In this document: positions 10,838 to 21,695 of the stretch, piece by piece
How positions within the stretch are numbered: position 1 is the stretch's first letter
Layout of the letters: each line of letters begins with the position of its first letter
Source: an uncultured Pelagibacteraceae bacterium
Lineage (GTDB): Bacteria; Pseudomonadota; Alphaproteobacteria; Pelagibacterales; Pelagibacteraceae
Reading direction: 5' to 3'
Assembly (NCBI GenBank): GCA_902523125.1
Contig: CABYYA010000001.1
Span: 32,948 to 96,947 of the forward strand
DNA length: 64,000 nucleotides
Translations under genes and position numbers: made by a program
Notes under the pieces: model-generated
Database searches by the model: none
What the model was told of the DNA's origin: nothing
Seen by the model: the letters and a program-made list of their open reading frames with translations, nothing else

Positions 10838-11755
10838 ATGTTAAAAAGTTACATCGTTGACTCAACGTGTAATAATATGCGCGTAGATAGATGGATACGG
10901 AATACAATAGGGAGAATTCCTCAAGGACTAATTGAAAAATCTCTAAGATCAGGCAAAATCAAGGTTAATAAAAAAAAAATAAAAAGTTCTCATAAGATAA
11001 AATCTAATGACAAAATTGATTTTTATGATTTTAAATTTGAAGAAAGAATTCTACAAAAAAAAATAAGTTTTAATCCCTCTGATCAAATAATCAAAGCAAA
11101 TGAGGATTTAATAATAGATAACAATGAAAATTTTATCGTTTTAAACAAAAGTGCTGGTATTTCTGTTCAGGGAGGAACAAAATCAAAAAAAAACTTAATT
11201 GATATATTTAAAAAAAGTGAAATTTTTTCAAACTCAAAACCTTTTTCTGTCCATAGATTAGACAAAGATACATCAGGTGTATTTTTAATGGCTAAAAACA
11301 GAGAAACAGCACAATTATTAACATCATTATTTAGATTAAGAAAAGTTCATAAAACTTATCTAGCTATATGTCATGGTGAGCTTGAAAAAAATTCAGGAGA
11401 ATGGAATGATGATTTAGCACGTTATGATAACGGAAAAAAAATTATTGAAAAAGCAAAAACAATTTACAAAGTTATTGATAAAAATTCGAATTCTAGTCTT
11501 GTTGAGATGAAACCTATTACTGGTAGGAAACATCAATTAAGAAAACAACTTTTTAATATTGGTCACTCAATTTATGGGGATAATAAATATAAATCTTTCA
11601 CCAGAACAATTGGTATTAACAAAGAATTAATGCTTCATGCTTACGAAATAAGATTCATGATCAAAAACAAAAAATATACTTATAAAGCTTTACTACCTGA
11701 TTATTTTAAAAAATTATTAAAAATTAAAAGACTTACTTATTCAAATTTGAAATAA
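10838..11755 (+). CDS. RluA-family 23S rRNA pseudouridine synthase (RluC/RluD-like)
   Basis: S4-like N-terminus; [19 protein letters not shown] active-site motif; [10 protein letters not shown]. Confidence 0.92.
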   Translation: MLKSYIVDSTCNNMRVDRWIRNTIGRIPQGLIEKSLRSGKIKVNKKKIKSSHKIKSNDKIDFYDFKFEERILQKKISFNPSDQIIKANEDLIIDNNENFIVLNKSAGISVQGGTKSKKNLIDIFKKSEIFSNSKPFSVHRLDKDTSGVFLMAKNRETAQLLTSLFRLRKVHKTYLAICHGELEKNSGEWNDDLARYDNGKKIIEKAKTIYKVIDKNSNSSLVEMKPITGRKHQLRKQLFNIGHSIYGDNKYKSFTRTIGINKELMLHAYEIRFMIKNKKYTYKALLPDYFKKLLKIKRLTYSNLK

Positions 11756-12353
11756 ATATTTCAACTAGTTTTTTGTTTAATTCTTTATAATCTTGATCTT
11801 TGATTTGTTTTAGATTTGTGACTCCTTTATCTTTAATACCACAAGGAATTATTGCTCTATATTTATCTAAATTGTTATTAATGTTAATTGAAAATCCATG
11901 ATAAGCTATCCATTTACTAATTCTTACTCCAATCGCAGCTACCTTTTTTGTTTGTTCGTTATCTTTGTACCATATTCCAATATTTTTTTTATCTGAAAAA
12001 GTTTTAATATTAAAAAATTGTAACGTATCTATTATTGTTTTTTCTATAATCGTAATAAAGTTTCTTATATCTTTTTTTCTTTTTTTTAGGTCAATTACAA
12101 AATAACAAATTAGTTGACCAGGTCCATGATAAGTAATTTTACCCCCTCTATTCGTCTTTAAAATTTTAATTGATTTATCTAAAATGTCGCTTTCATTATA
12201 GCCTGTCCCAGCTGTATAAATGTCTGGATGTTCTAAAGTCCAAATTAATTCATTTGATTTATTTTGATCCACATTTAACAATCTTTCTTCCATCATTTTT
12301 TTAGCGTCCTCATAAATGACTGGTTTTTCAGACTTTTTAATTTCTATGCTCAT
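11733..12353 (-). CDS. lipB: Octanoyl-(acyl carrier protein)-protein octanoyltransferase
   Basis: [38 protein letters not shown]. Confidence 0.95.
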   Translation of the reverse strand: MSIEIKKSEKPVIYEDAKKMMEERLLNVDQNKSNELIWTLEHPDIYTAGTGYNESDILDKSIKILKTNRGGKITYHGPGQLICYFVIDLKKRKKDIRNFITIIEKTIIDTLQFFNIKTFSDKKNIGIWYKDNEQTKKVAAIGVRISKWIAYHGFSININNNLDKYRAIIPCGIKDKGVTNLKQIKDQDYKELNKKLVEIFISNLNK

Positions 12354-12413
12354 TTAAAAATTGTAATCTTTTGATTATGTATTAAAAGATCGACCTAAAT
12401 AATAGAAAAATTT

Positions 12414-13787
12414 ATGACTTTAATTAAAAAAATCAAAGATAAAAAAGTCAATTTTGAATTCAATAAAGAGTACATAAAAGTAGTTACCGATAAAATTTCA
12501 AATAATGATGCAACTTTTATCACAAATTCTTTTAAAGAAATGCACCCTGCTGATGCAGCTGATATCATAGAACACTTAGGGCAAAATGATAGAGAAAATT
12601 TAATTAAACTTAACAATTTCAAAATAGATCCTGAAGTTTTTGTTGAGTTAAATGAGTCAGTTCAAACAGAAATTATAAAATATCTTTCCTCAGATGCGAT
12701 AGTTAGAATATTGAAAAATTTGGAGTCTGACGATGCTATAGCTATACTTGAAAATGTAGATGAAAAAAATAAAAATTCTATTTTAAGTTTACTACCACCT
12801 AAAGATCGCTTTGCTTTATTGGAAGGTCTTAGTTATCCTGAGGATAGTGCAGCTAGAATAATGCAGAGAGAATTTACTGCAATACCTAGTAACTGGTCTG
12901 TAGGTCAAACCATTGATTATTTAAGAGAAAATAAAGATTTGCCGGAACAATTTTTAGAAATTTATATTGTTGATGAAAATTTTAAACCTATTGGTGCCGT
13001 ACCATCATCCAAAGTTCTAAGAACACCAAGAGAAACAAAAATGTCATCAATTATGGATGACTCTATTTTTTTAGTTCCTGTTGATATGGATAGAGAAGAA
13101 GTTGGTAATTCATTTGAAAATTATAATTTAAATTCAGCATGTGTTATTGATAAGAATAATAAATTAGTTGGAATGATCACATCAGATGATGTTTTAACAG
13201 TTTTAAAAGAAGAGGCAGAAGAAGATGCATTAAGGTTAGCCGGTGTAGGTGATGAGGAAATTACAGATGGAGTAATAACGAAAACGAAAAGAAGATTTAA
13301 TTGGTTGTTATTAAATCTTTTTACTGCATTTTTAGCCACATATTGTATTAGTTTATTTGGAGCAACTATTGAACAAATGGTTGTTCTAGCTTTTTTGATG
13401 CCAATAGTTGCATCGATGGGTGGCAATGCTGGAATGCAAACATTAGCTGTAACAGTTAGAACTCTTGCCACTAACGATTTAACAAAAAACAATTTTAATC
13501 AGAATATTTTTAAAGAATTTAATATTGGGATTTTAAATGGAATTATTTTTGCTATTATAAGTTCTTTTATTGTTCAGTTATGGTTTCAGGACATTATACT
13601 CTCTTTAATAATTTCAATTTCAATGATTTTGACAATGATCGTTGCGGGTTTGTTTGGGATATTGGTACCAGTCACATTAAAAAAAATGAATATAGATCCA
13701 GCTATAGCATCAAGTGTTTTTGTAACAACTATAACTGATGTTATCGGGTTTGTATCATTTTTAGGTGTTGGAGCTTACTTTTTGTAA
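12414..13787 (+). CDS. mgtE: Magnesium transporter MgtE
   Basis: MgtE N domain, CBS region, TM domain with MPIVASMGGNAGMQTLAVTVRTLA. Confidence 0.95.
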   Translation: MTLIKKIKDKKVNFEFNKEYIKVVTDKISNNDATFITNSFKEMHPADAADIIEHLGQNDRENLIKLNNFKIDPEVFVELNESVQTEIIKYLSSDAIVRILKNLESDDAIAILENVDEKNKNSILSLLPPKDRFALLEGLSYPEDSAARIMQREFTAIPSNWSVGQTIDYLRENKDLPEQFLEIYIVDENFKPIGAVPSSKVLRTPRETKMSSIMDDSIFLVPVDMDREEVGNSFENYNLNSACVIDKNNKLVGMITSDDVLTVLKEEAEEDALRLAGVGDEEITDGVITKTKRRFNWLLLNLFTAFLATYCISLFGATIEQMVVLAFLMPIVASMGGNAGMQTLAVTVRTLATNDLTKNNFNQNIFKEFNIGILNGIIFAIISSFIVQLWFQDIILSLIISISMILTMIVAGLFGILVPVTLKKMNIDPAIASSVFVTTITDVIGFVSFLGVGAYFL

Positions 13788-13790
13788 ACA

Positions 13791-14633
13791 TTATAAGTTA
13801 TCAATAAGTCTTACCTTATTAATATAATATGCAATAAAAATTTTGGCATTTTTAATTTTATTAGTCAATTTAAGATTTTTTGTATTTCTTAATTCAAGAT
13901 AATCTATTTTAATATTATACTTTTTTTTAAGTTCATTCTTTTTTTTAAAAATTAGATCTTTTAAATTTTTCTTTTTAGATAATTCTTTTTTAAAGATAAT
14001 AAGACTTTTTGCTATTTTTCCTGCATTGTTTAAATTATCTTTATTTAAAAGAATATTTCTAGAAGATAGTGCCAATTTATTTTTATCTCTAATAGTTTTG
14101 CAATAAATAATTTTGGATTTGAAATTTTTTTCAACAAATCTCTTTACTAATAATAACTGCTGAAGATCTTTTTCACCCATAAATATTTTTGATGGACTCA
14201 CTATTTTTGTTAAACGAGTCATTACCTCAATCACCCCTTCAAAATGACCCTTTCTATACCTAGCACATAGTATTTTATCTTGTTTTTTTAATTTAATTTT
14301 TATTTTGTTTTTAGCTTTATAGATATCTTTGATTTTAGGTAAATAAACAAAATCCACTTCTAACTTTTTTAAAATTTTTAAATCTTTTTTTATATTCCTG
14401 GGATATTTCTTGTAGTCTTCTTTGTTATTAAATTGTTTAGGATTTATGAATATACTTACTATGGTTTTATTGGATAGTTTTAGAGATTTTTTAATTAATG
14501 AGATATGACCATCATGAAGGCTACCCATAGTCGGCACAAATCCAATATTTGAATTGCCAAATAATGCCTCATTTAAATCAATATTGTTTAATAAAGTTTT
14601 CATTTGTATAAAATATTTTAATAAGTAAAACAT
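13791..14633 (-). CDS. panC: Pantothenate synthetase
   Basis: GFVPTMGSLHDGHISLIKKS; FMGEKDLQQLLLVKRFV. Confidence 0.95.
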   Translation of the reverse strand: MFYLLKYFIQMKTLLNNIDLNEALFGNSNIGFVPTMGSLHDGHISLIKKSLKLSNKTIVSIFINPKQFNNKEDYKKYPRNIKKDLKILKKLEVDFVYLPKIKDIYKAKNKIKIKLKKQDKILCARYRKGHFEGVIEVMTRLTKIVSPSKIFMGEKDLQQLLLVKRFVEKNFKSKIIYCKTIRDKNKLALSSRNILLNKDNLNNAGKIAKSLIIFKKELSKKKNLKDLIFKKKNELKKKYNIKIDYLELRNTKNLKLTNKIKNAKIFIAYYINKVRLIDNL

Positions 14634-14637
14634 TTAA

Positions 14638-15453
14638 ATGATTAAACAAGCAATTATTCCATTGGCTGGTCTAGGTACAAGGTTATTACCTTTAACCAGT
14701 ATATTTGCTAAAGAACTGCTTCCTATTAATGGTAAACCAGGAATTGAGTATATTTTAGATGAATGTGCAGATGCTGGTATTAAAAAGATAATTTTTATAA
14801 TTTCAAAAAAAAAACAAATGATAAAAGATTATTTTTATAAGGATAGCTTTTATAAAAAGATAATAAAAAAGAAAAAAGATCCTCGAGTTATTAAAGAGTA
14901 CAAAAAAATTTTAAAATATAAAAAAATGATTAAATTTGTTTACCAAAATAAACCTTTGGGAACAGGTGATGCAGTATTAAAAACAAGAAAATTTATTACA
15001 GATGATTTTTTTCTGATGTTATTACCTGATGATTTGATAATTAGGAAAAATTGCTCGAAGTCGTTGATTAATATACATAATCGCTACAAATCATCTGTAA
15101 TGGCAAGTATTAATGTTCCAAAAAAAACTGTCTCAAGATGGGGAATTTATAAATTAGGAAAAAAAATAAATAAAAATAATTACGTTATAAAAGATGTCAT
15201 TGAAAAACCTTCAATCTCAGAAGCACCGTCAAATAAAGCTGTAATAGGGCGATATATTCTTCCAAAAATAATATTTTCTAAATTGTTAAATCAAAAACCG
15301 GGTAAAGGTGGCGAAATTCATATCACAGACGCAATACAATCATTGATACAAAACAATGAAAAATTCATCTCTCATAATTTTGCTGGGAAATATTTGGATT
15401 GCGGAAGTATGGATGGCTATATCAAATCAACATTAGAAATAGCAAAATCATGA
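14638..15453 (+). CDS. galU: UTP-glucose-1-phosphate uridylyltransferase
   Basis: AIIPLAGLGTRLLPLTSIFAKELLPI. Confidence 0.94.
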   Translation: MIKQAIIPLAGLGTRLLPLTSIFAKELLPINGKPGIEYILDECADAGIKKIIFIISKKKQMIKDYFYKDSFYKKIIKKKKDPRVIKEYKKILKYKKMIKFVYQNKPLGTGDAVLKTRKFITDDFFLMLLPDDLIIRKNCSKSLINIHNRYKSSVMASINVPKKTVSRWGIYKLGKKINKNNYVIKDVIEKPSISEAPSNKAVIGRYILPKIIFSKLLNQKPGKGGEIHITDAIQSLIQNNEKFISHNFAGKYLDCGSMDGYIKSTLEIAKS

Positions 15454-16751
15454 AACTTTGTATGATAGGAACTGGTTATGTAGGTTTGGTTAGTGGAGTA
15501 TGCTTCGCTGATTTGGGCAATAATGTCATTTGCGTTGATAAAGATTTAAAAAAAATAGATATACTTTCTAGAGGAAAAATTCCTATTTATGAACCTGGAC
15601 TTACTGAATTAGTGAATAAAAATTATAAAAATAAAAGATTAAAATTTTCATCAGATTTAGGAAAATCAATAAAAGACTCTGATATAATTTTTATTTGTGT
15701 TGGAACACCAACCAAAAAGGGAGGTAATAGTGCAGATCTAAGCCAAATTTTTCGAGTAGCAAAACAGATAAGTTTATCAATCAATAAGTTTAAGATAATA
15801 GTTACTAAGTCAACAGTGCCTGTAACAACAGGTGATGAAATTGAAAAAATTATACTAAAAAAAAAGAGTAATAAGAATAAATTTTCTGTTGTGTCAAATC
15901 CAGAATTTTTAAGAGAAGGAGAAGCTATACGAGATTTTATTTTTCCTGATAGAATAGTTGTTGGGTCTAATGATAAAAAGTCTAACCGTTTAATGAATAA
16001 TTTATATGCACCCCTTATTTCCAAAGGAGCTCAGTATATTCATACATCAAGAAGAGCTGCAGAATTAATCAAATATTCATCTAATGCTTTTTTGGCTACT
16101 AAAATTACATTCATTAATGAAATCGCAAATTTATGTGAAAAAACAGGAATAGATGTCGAGGATATCTCAATTGGGATGGGTTTAGATAAAAGGATAGGGA
16201 GTCGTTTTTTAAGGGCAGGGCCTGGTTATGGCGGATCATGTTTTCCAAAAGATACTAAAGCTATAATTTCTACTGCAGATAAGTTTAAAATAAATCTTTC
16301 TGTAATAAAATCAGTAATTAAATCTAATGAAAATAGATCTAATTTTTTACTTAATAAAGTCTACAAAATTTTGAATAATAAAATTAAAAATAAAAAAATA
16401 ACTTTCTTAGGTGTCACATTTAAGGCTAACACAGACGACATGAGAGACTCTTCTAGTTTAGAAATGATACCTGCACTCTCAAAAAAGGGTGCTAAAGTGA
16501 AGTATTTTGATCCGACGGGTCTTAAAAAAGAGTTTTCAGACTTAAAAAATGTTTTTTATATTAATAATATTAAAGAGTCTGTACAGGGCTCAGATCTTGT
16601 AATTATTCATACAGAATGGAATGATTTTAAATCGATCAATTTTAAGAATTTGGTAAGAGATAAAAAATTTATTATTTATGATATGAGAAATATATACTCT
16701 CCAATGAAAATCAAAAATCAAGGTTTTAAATATTATAGTATTGGGAGATAA
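15450..16751 (+). CDS. ugd: UDP-glucose 6-dehydrogenase
   Basis: KLCMIGTGYVGLVSGVCFADLGN; GPGYGGSCFPKDTKA; in-frame ATG at 15450 overlaps galU stop. Confidence 0.95.
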   Translation: MKLCMIGTGYVGLVSGVCFADLGNNVICVDKDLKKIDILSRGKIPIYEPGLTELVNKNYKNKRLKFSSDLGKSIKDSDIIFICVGTPTKKGGNSADLSQIFRVAKQISLSINKFKIIVTKSTVPVTTGDEIEKIILKKKSNKNKFSVVSNPEFLREGEAIRDFIFPDRIVVGSNDKKSNRLMNNLYAPLISKGAQYIHTSRRAAELIKYSSNAFLATKITFINEIANLCEKTGIDVEDISIGMGLDKRIGSRFLRAGPGYGGSCFPKDTKAIISTADKFKINLSVIKSVIKSNENRSNFLLNKVYKILNNKIKNKKITFLGVTFKANTDDMRDSSSLEMIPALSKKGAKVKYFDPTGLKKEFSDLKNVFYINNIKESVQGSDLVIIHTEWNDFKSINFKNLVRDKKFIIYDMRNIYSPMKIKNQGFKYYSIGR

Positions 16752-16754
16752 ATT

Positions 16755-17216
16755 TTAATTTAACTCAAATATAGCATCAACTTCAACAGCAACACCCAAG
16801 GGAAGACTATTAACACTTACAGCTGCTCTTGTGTGCATTCCTGCATCTCCAAAAACAGATGCGATTAAATCAGATGCACCATTTAATACTTTAGGTTGAT
16901 CCTGAAAATTATCAGTAGAATTAACAAAACCTGTTAGTTTAATACAAGATTTAATCTTTGTAAGATCATTGTCACATGTCTTCATTATTTGAGAAATAAT
17001 ACTTAAAGCACACCTTTTTGCTGCATTATATCCAGAGACGATATCTAAATCTTTTCCAACTTTTCCTTTTATTAGCTCACCTTTTTCATTAATTGAAATT
17101 TGTCCTGATACAAATAACATCTTTCCTGTTATTTTAGTTGCAACATAATTTCCAACTGGTGCTTTAGCATCAGGAAGTTTTAACCCAAGTTTTTCTAAAT
17201 TTTTTTGATAATTCAT
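16755..17216 (-). CDS. RidA/YjgF-family protein
   Basis: MLFVSGQISINEKGELIKGKVG; MHTRAAVSVNSLPLGVAVEVDAIFEL. Confidence 0.9.
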   Translation of the reverse strand: MNYQKNLEKLGLKLPDAKAPVGNYVATKITGKMLFVSGQISINEKGELIKGKVGKDLDIVSGYNAAKRCALSIISQIMKTCDNDLTKIKSCIKLTGFVNSTDNFQDQPKVLNGASDLIASVFGDAGMHTRAAVSVNSLPLGVAVEVDAIFELN

Positions 17217-19792
17217 TTTTTCTTTTTTTTGTTTTTTGTTTTATCGTATTCTTTTCTTTTCTCAATTAATATTAATGCTTCTTCCATTGTGAGTTCTGTT
17301 GGATCCTTTTCCTCAGGTATTGTCGCATTTAGAGATTTATATTTGATATATGGTCCGTATTGTCCCTTCATAATTCTAACTGGTTTTTTATCCTCAGGGT
17401 GTTCACCTAAATCTTTAATCATTGAAGAAGACATTCTTCCTGGTTTAGCTTCAGCAATTAATGTTATGGCTCTATTCAAACCAATAGAGAAAATTTCCTC
17501 AATATTTTCTATTCGAGCCGATTTATTTTCACACTTTAAGTAAGGACCAAATCTTCCAGTGTTTAAAGTAATTTCTTTTTGATTATCAGGATTTATTCCT
17601 AAAGATTTTGGTAATGAGCATAAAAATTGTGCTTTTTCTAGATCAATATTTTCTAACACCAAACCTTTTGGGATAGATACATTTTTTAAAAGTTCATTTA
17701 CATCTGATTTAAGTTTTTTTATTTTCTTTTTTTTCTTTGGTGTTTTTTCAATTTCTATAACCTCAGGAATTTTTTCATATTGAAGATAAGGACCGAATCT
17801 TCCGTTTTTAAGATAAATATCATTACCATTTTCGTGTTTTCCAATAAATTTTGGTTCAGCTAACTGAGCTTGGGCTGCTGCTTTAGCTTTAGATAAAGGT
17901 CTTGTAAATTTACATTCAGGATAATTTGAACAACCAATAAATGCACCGCCTCTAAAGCTATTTTTTAAGCTAAGTGTCCCTGAATTACATAATTGACACT
18001 TTCTTACAATATTTCCTTTATCATCTTTATCGAAAACCAAATCTCCCAAACTATCATTTAAAAGATCTAAGACCTCTCTTGTTCTTTTTTCCTTTACTTC
18101 AGCCACATTGTTATTGAAGTCTTTCCAGAACAGTTCCAAAACTTTTATCCAACTTTCTTTACCAGTTGTAATCTCGTCTAACTGATCCTCTAAACCAGCA
18201 GTAAAGTTATAATCCACATATTTTGAGAACAGTTTTTCCAGAAAAGCTGAAATAAGTTTTCCTCTATCTGTAGGAAAAAATCTTTTATTTAATATCTCTG
18301 CGTAACCTCTATTTGCTATTGTAGAAATTATACTTGCGTAAGTAGAGGGTCTTCCTATTCCTAATTCCTCTAGTTTTTTTACTAAGCTAGCCTCAGAATA
18401 TCTTGGAGGGGGTTGTGTAAAATGCTGTTCATCTATTAAGGACATAATATTTACAAGTTCTTTAGACACAGATGGTAGAATGTTTTCATCATCATCCTTA
18501 CCTTGATTATTATATATCTTTAAAAATCCATCAAATTTGAGAACTGATCCACTTGCTTTGCATACTGTATCATTATTATTTGATGTAATCGTTATAGTAT
18601 TTCTATCAAATTTAGCAGATTGCATTTGAGAAGATAAAGCTCTACTCCATATTAAATCATAAAGTTTATTTTGATCTGTGCTTAGATACTTTTTTACACT
18701 TTGGGGAGTTCTGATTACATCTGTGGGTCTTATTGCTTCATGTGCCTCTTGTGCATTTTTTGCCTTTTTACCAGAATAATTTAAGGCACTTTCAGGTAAA
18801 TATTCATTACCGATTTCTTTTTTGATATAATCTCTAAAAGCTAAAACAGCATCTTTTGACAAATTTGTGCCATCTGTTCTCATATATGTTATCAAACCTA
18901 TTGTTTCTCCTTCAATTTCGACTCCTTGATAAAGCTTTTGAGCAATTTGCATAGTTCTCGATGCACCAAACCCTAATCGACTTGAAGCTGTTTGTTGAAG
19001 AGTTGATGTAGTAAATGGTCCTGATGGATTACGATTTACCACTTTACTTGATATATCAGTAATACTAAATTTTTTTTGATTGATACTTGATATAGCTTTA
19101 TTTATCTCATCTTTATTTCTAAAAGAGAATTTTTCAATTTTGTTGTTATCTAGTTGAGTAATACTTGCAAGGATATTTTGATTTTTTTCATCTTTAAATT
19201 TGACACTTAAAGTCCAAAATTCTTCTGGTTTAAAGGACTCAATTTCATGTTCTCTTTCAGTTATCAATTTTAAAGCTACTGATTGAACTCTTCCTGCCGA
19301 TTTCGAGCCAGGAAGTTTTGTCCATAATATTGGTGAAATATTAAAGCCAACCAAGTAATCTAAGGCTCTTCGAGCCATGTAAGCATCAACTAAAAGCGGT
19401 TCAATTTGTCTTGGATTTTCAATTCCATGAATTACTGCTTTTTTTGTAATTTCGTTAAAAACAACTCTTTCTATTTCTTTATCTTTAAGAAGTTTTTTTT
19501 CGTTTAGATACTCTTTTACATGCCAAGCTATTGCTTCTCCTTCACGATCAGGATCAGTAGCTAATATAATTTTTGAGGAGTCTTTGGCTGCGTCAGTAAT
19601 TTCTTTAAGATATTTTTTTGAAAAGCTATCGATCTCCCATTCCATCTTAAAATCTTGATCTGGATCAACAGAACCATTCTTAGAAGGTAAATCTCTAATA
19701 TGCCCATAACTAGCTAATACTTTATAATTATCACCTAAATATTTATTGATAGTTTTGGCTTTAGCTGGACTTTCTACAATGACCAAGTTCAT
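17213..19792 (-). CDS. topA: DNA topoisomerase I
   Basis: MNLVIVESPAKAKTINKYLG; ITYMRTDG active site; C4 zinc finger CQLCNSGTL...CSNYPECKFTRPL. Confidence 0.97.
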   Translation of the reverse strand: MNLVIVESPAKAKTINKYLGDNYKVLASYGHIRDLPSKNGSVDPDQDFKMEWEIDSFSKKYLKEITDAAKDSSKIILATDPDREGEAIAWHVKEYLNEKKLLKDKEIERVVFNEITKKAVIHGIENPRQIEPLLVDAYMARRALDYLVGFNISPILWTKLPGSKSAGRVQSVALKLITEREHEIESFKPEEFWTLSVKFKDEKNQNILASITQLDNNKIEKFSFRNKDEINKAISSINQKKFSITDISSKVVNRNPSGPFTTSTLQQTASSRLGFGASRTMQIAQKLYQGVEIEGETIGLITYMRTDGTNLSKDAVLAFRDYIKKEIGNEYLPESALNYSGKKAKNAQEAHEAIRPTDVIRTPQSVKKYLSTDQNKLYDLIWSRALSSQMQSAKFDRNTITITSNNNDTVCKASGSVLKFDGFLKIYNNQGKDDDENILPSVSKELVNIMSLIDEQHFTQPPPRYSEASLVKKLEELGIGRPSTYASIISTIANRGYAEILNKRFFPTDRGKLISAFLEKLFSKYVDYNFTAGLEDQLDEITTGKESWIKVLELFWKDFNNNVAEVKEKRTREVLDLLNDSLGDLVFDKDDKGNIVRKCQLCNSGTLSLKNSFRGGAFIGCSNYPECKFTRPLSKAKAAAQAQLAEPKFIGKHENGNDIYLKNGRFGPYLQYEKIPEVIEIEKTPKKKKKIKKLKSDVNELLKNVSIPKGLVLENIDLEKAQFLCSLPKSLGINPDNQKEITLNTGRFGPYLKCENKSARIENIEEIFSIGLNRAITLIAEAKPGRMSSSMIKDLGEHPEDKKPVRIMKGQYGPYIKYKSLNATIPEEKDPTELTMEEALILIEKRKEYDKTKNKKKKK

Positions 19793-19828
19793 AAATGATA
19801 AACTACCTAAAAGAGTTAGATAGTCAAA

Positions 19829-20407
19829 TTAATAAATTTTTGTCTTAGTTTCTTCTTTATTTTTCAATCTTTTAATATTTTCTCGATGGGTAAAAAATAT
19901 TAACACAAACATGATTATAAAAAAAAATATATCTTTAAATTGACCAGTGACCAGTAAATAAACAGGAATTGATACAGAAGCAATTAATGAAGATAAAGAT
20001 GAAAATTTTGATATAGCAAAAATTACAAACCAAGATAAAGCAAAAATAATTCCGAAATAAATATTTATAACAAATAGAATACCAACGTATGTTGCAACAC
20101 CTTTCCCTCCTCTAAATTTTAACCATATAGGAAACACATGGCCAAGAAATGCACTTAATGAAGCTAAGTATAGAAAATCTGTGTAATAAATTTTAACAAA
20201 TATAACTGGGATAACAGCTTTTAAAATATCAAGAGCTAGAGTTGTGTATCCAACAATTTTATTTCCAGACCTAAGTACATTCGTAGCCCCAATATTTCCA
20301 GACCCAATTTCTCTTATATCTTTTTTCAAAAAAAATTTTGTTAATATTAATCCAAATGGAATTGAACCCATTAAATAGGAAATTATACCTATGATTAAAA
20401 TGTCCAT
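19829..20407 (-). CDS. plsY: Acyl-phosphate glycerol-3-phosphate acyltransferase
   Basis: SYLMGSIPFGLILTK; IGSGNIGATNVLR; FRGGKGVATYVG. Confidence 0.96.
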   Translation of the reverse strand: MDILIIGIISYLMGSIPFGLILTKFFLKKDIREIGSGNIGATNVLRSGNKIVGYTTLALDILKAVIPVIFVKIYYTDFLYLASLSAFLGHVFPIWLKFRGGKGVATYVGILFVINIYFGIIFALSWFVIFAISKFSSLSSLIASVSIPVYLLVTGQFKDIFFFIIMFVLIFFTHRENIKRLKNKEETKTKIY

Positions 20408-20408
20408 A

Positions 20409-21695
20409 TTATAGCTTAAATAATTCTTTACCGTTTACAAATGTATTTGTGACTTTACCTTGGAGTTTTTTATCCTCTATAGATGTATTTTTTGATTTTG
20501 AAATAAGTTTATCTTTCTTTACAATCCAAGGTTTGTCTACATCTACTATACAAAAATCAGCATCGTTACCAACAGATAAATTCCCTTTATTTATCCTTAA
20601 TATTTTAGCTGGGTTTGATGTTAATGCTTTGATTATAGTCTCCAGTTTGAGAGATCCATTATGATATAATTCTAAACTTAGAGACAACAGAGTTTCTATG
20701 CCTGACGCGCCAGTTGCTGCTTGAGCAAACGTTAATCTTTTCGATTCTTCATCTTCAGGTTTGTGATCTGAAACTATTACATCAATTAGATCGTCTTTTA
20801 ATCCTTGTACTAAAGCTAATCTATCTTCTTCTCTTCTTAATGGTGGAGATAATTTCAAAAATGTTTTGAAATCTCCTATGTCGTTTTCATTTAAAGATAA
20901 GTTATTAACTGAAACACCACATGTGAATTTTACTATTTCCTTTCTTGATTTAATTACTTCGACAGACTTTTGTGATGATAATTGAGAGATATGATATCTA
21001 CATTTAACCTTTTCCAATAATGTTAAATCTCTCTCGATTAAAATACGTTCAGCAATCTCAGGTATACCAGATAAACCCAATTTAGAGGCAATAATCCCAG
21101 AATTAATCATACCATTTTTTGCAAGCTCATGATCTTCAGCGTGCTGCATAATTAAACTTCTCAAATCTTTGGCAGAATTCATTATTCTAGACATTAATCT
21201 TGGATTTTGAATTGTTTTAACACCATCAGTAAATGCAATTATTCCTTTACTTTGTAAGAGACCAAATTCAGTCATGTTTTTACCCTCAGTATTCCTCGTT
21301 AAGGAAGCACATGGAAAAATATTTATTTTTGATTTATCTCTTCCTCTTCTTTTTAAAAAATCGACTATAGATACGTTGTCAATTACTGGATCTGTATTAG
21401 GCATTGTTACTACTGAGGTGACACCCCCAGAGAGTGCTGCATTACTTAATGTTCTAAAATTTTCTTTATACTCATACCCCGGTTCACCAACAAAAACTCG
21501 CATATCAACTAATCCAGGAAAAATATACTTTCCTTTTAGATCAGTTGGTTTTTCTCTACTTGGTAAATTATTAATATTTACTTTTTTTCCAACAGCCTCA
21601 ATTTTTCCATCTTCACTTATAATCAAACCTCCATTTTCATTTATGAAGTTATGAGGATCAATTATATTAGCATTTATAAAATATTGTTTTTTCAT
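20409..21695 (-). CDS. Dihydroorotase-like protein (PyrC' type, probably non-catalytic)
   Basis: Cyclic amidohydrolase fold, GVTSVVTMPNTDP, but metal-binding HxH replaced by DMRVFVGEPG; next to pyrB. Confidence 0.9.
   Translation of the reverse strand: MKKQYFINANIIDPHNFINENGGLIISEDGKIEAVGKKVNINNLPSREKPTDLKGKYIFPGLVDMRVFVGEPGYEYKENFRTLSNAALSGGVTSVVTMPNTDPVIDNVSIVDFLKRRGRDKSKINIFPCASLTRNTEGKNMTEFGLLQSKGIIAFTDGVKTIQNPRLMSRIMNSAKDLRSLIMQHAEDHELAKNGMINSGIIASKLGLSGIPEIAERILIERDLTLLEKVKCRYHISQLSSQKSVEVIKSRKEIVKFTCGVSVNNLSLNENDIGDFKTFLKLSPPLRREEDRLALVQGLKDDLIDVIVSDHKPEDEESKRLTFAQAATGASGIETLLSLSLELYHNGSLKLETIIKALTSNPAKILRINKGNLSVGNDADFCIVDVDKPWIVKKDKLISKSKNTSIEDKKLQGKVTNTFVNGKELFKL

Noticed and set aside
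13121-13492. 123-aa minus-strand ORF
   Set aside because: Fully antisense to mgtE; typical of antisense frames in AT-rich genes.
15623-16024. 133-aa minus-strand ORF
   Set aside because: Antisense within ugd; no start context or homology-like motif.
17205-17543. 112-aa plus-strand ORF
   Set aside because: Antisense to the 3' end of topA, a Lys-rich tail read in reverse as Phe/Leu-rich sequence.
19793-19828. Hairpin-like ACTAcCTAA...TTAGaTAGT between plsY and topA
   Set aside because: Short arms with a mismatch and no clear U-tract; too weak to call a terminator.
21274-21654. 126-aa plus-strand ORF
   Set aside because: Antisense to the pyrC-like gene; no independent support.
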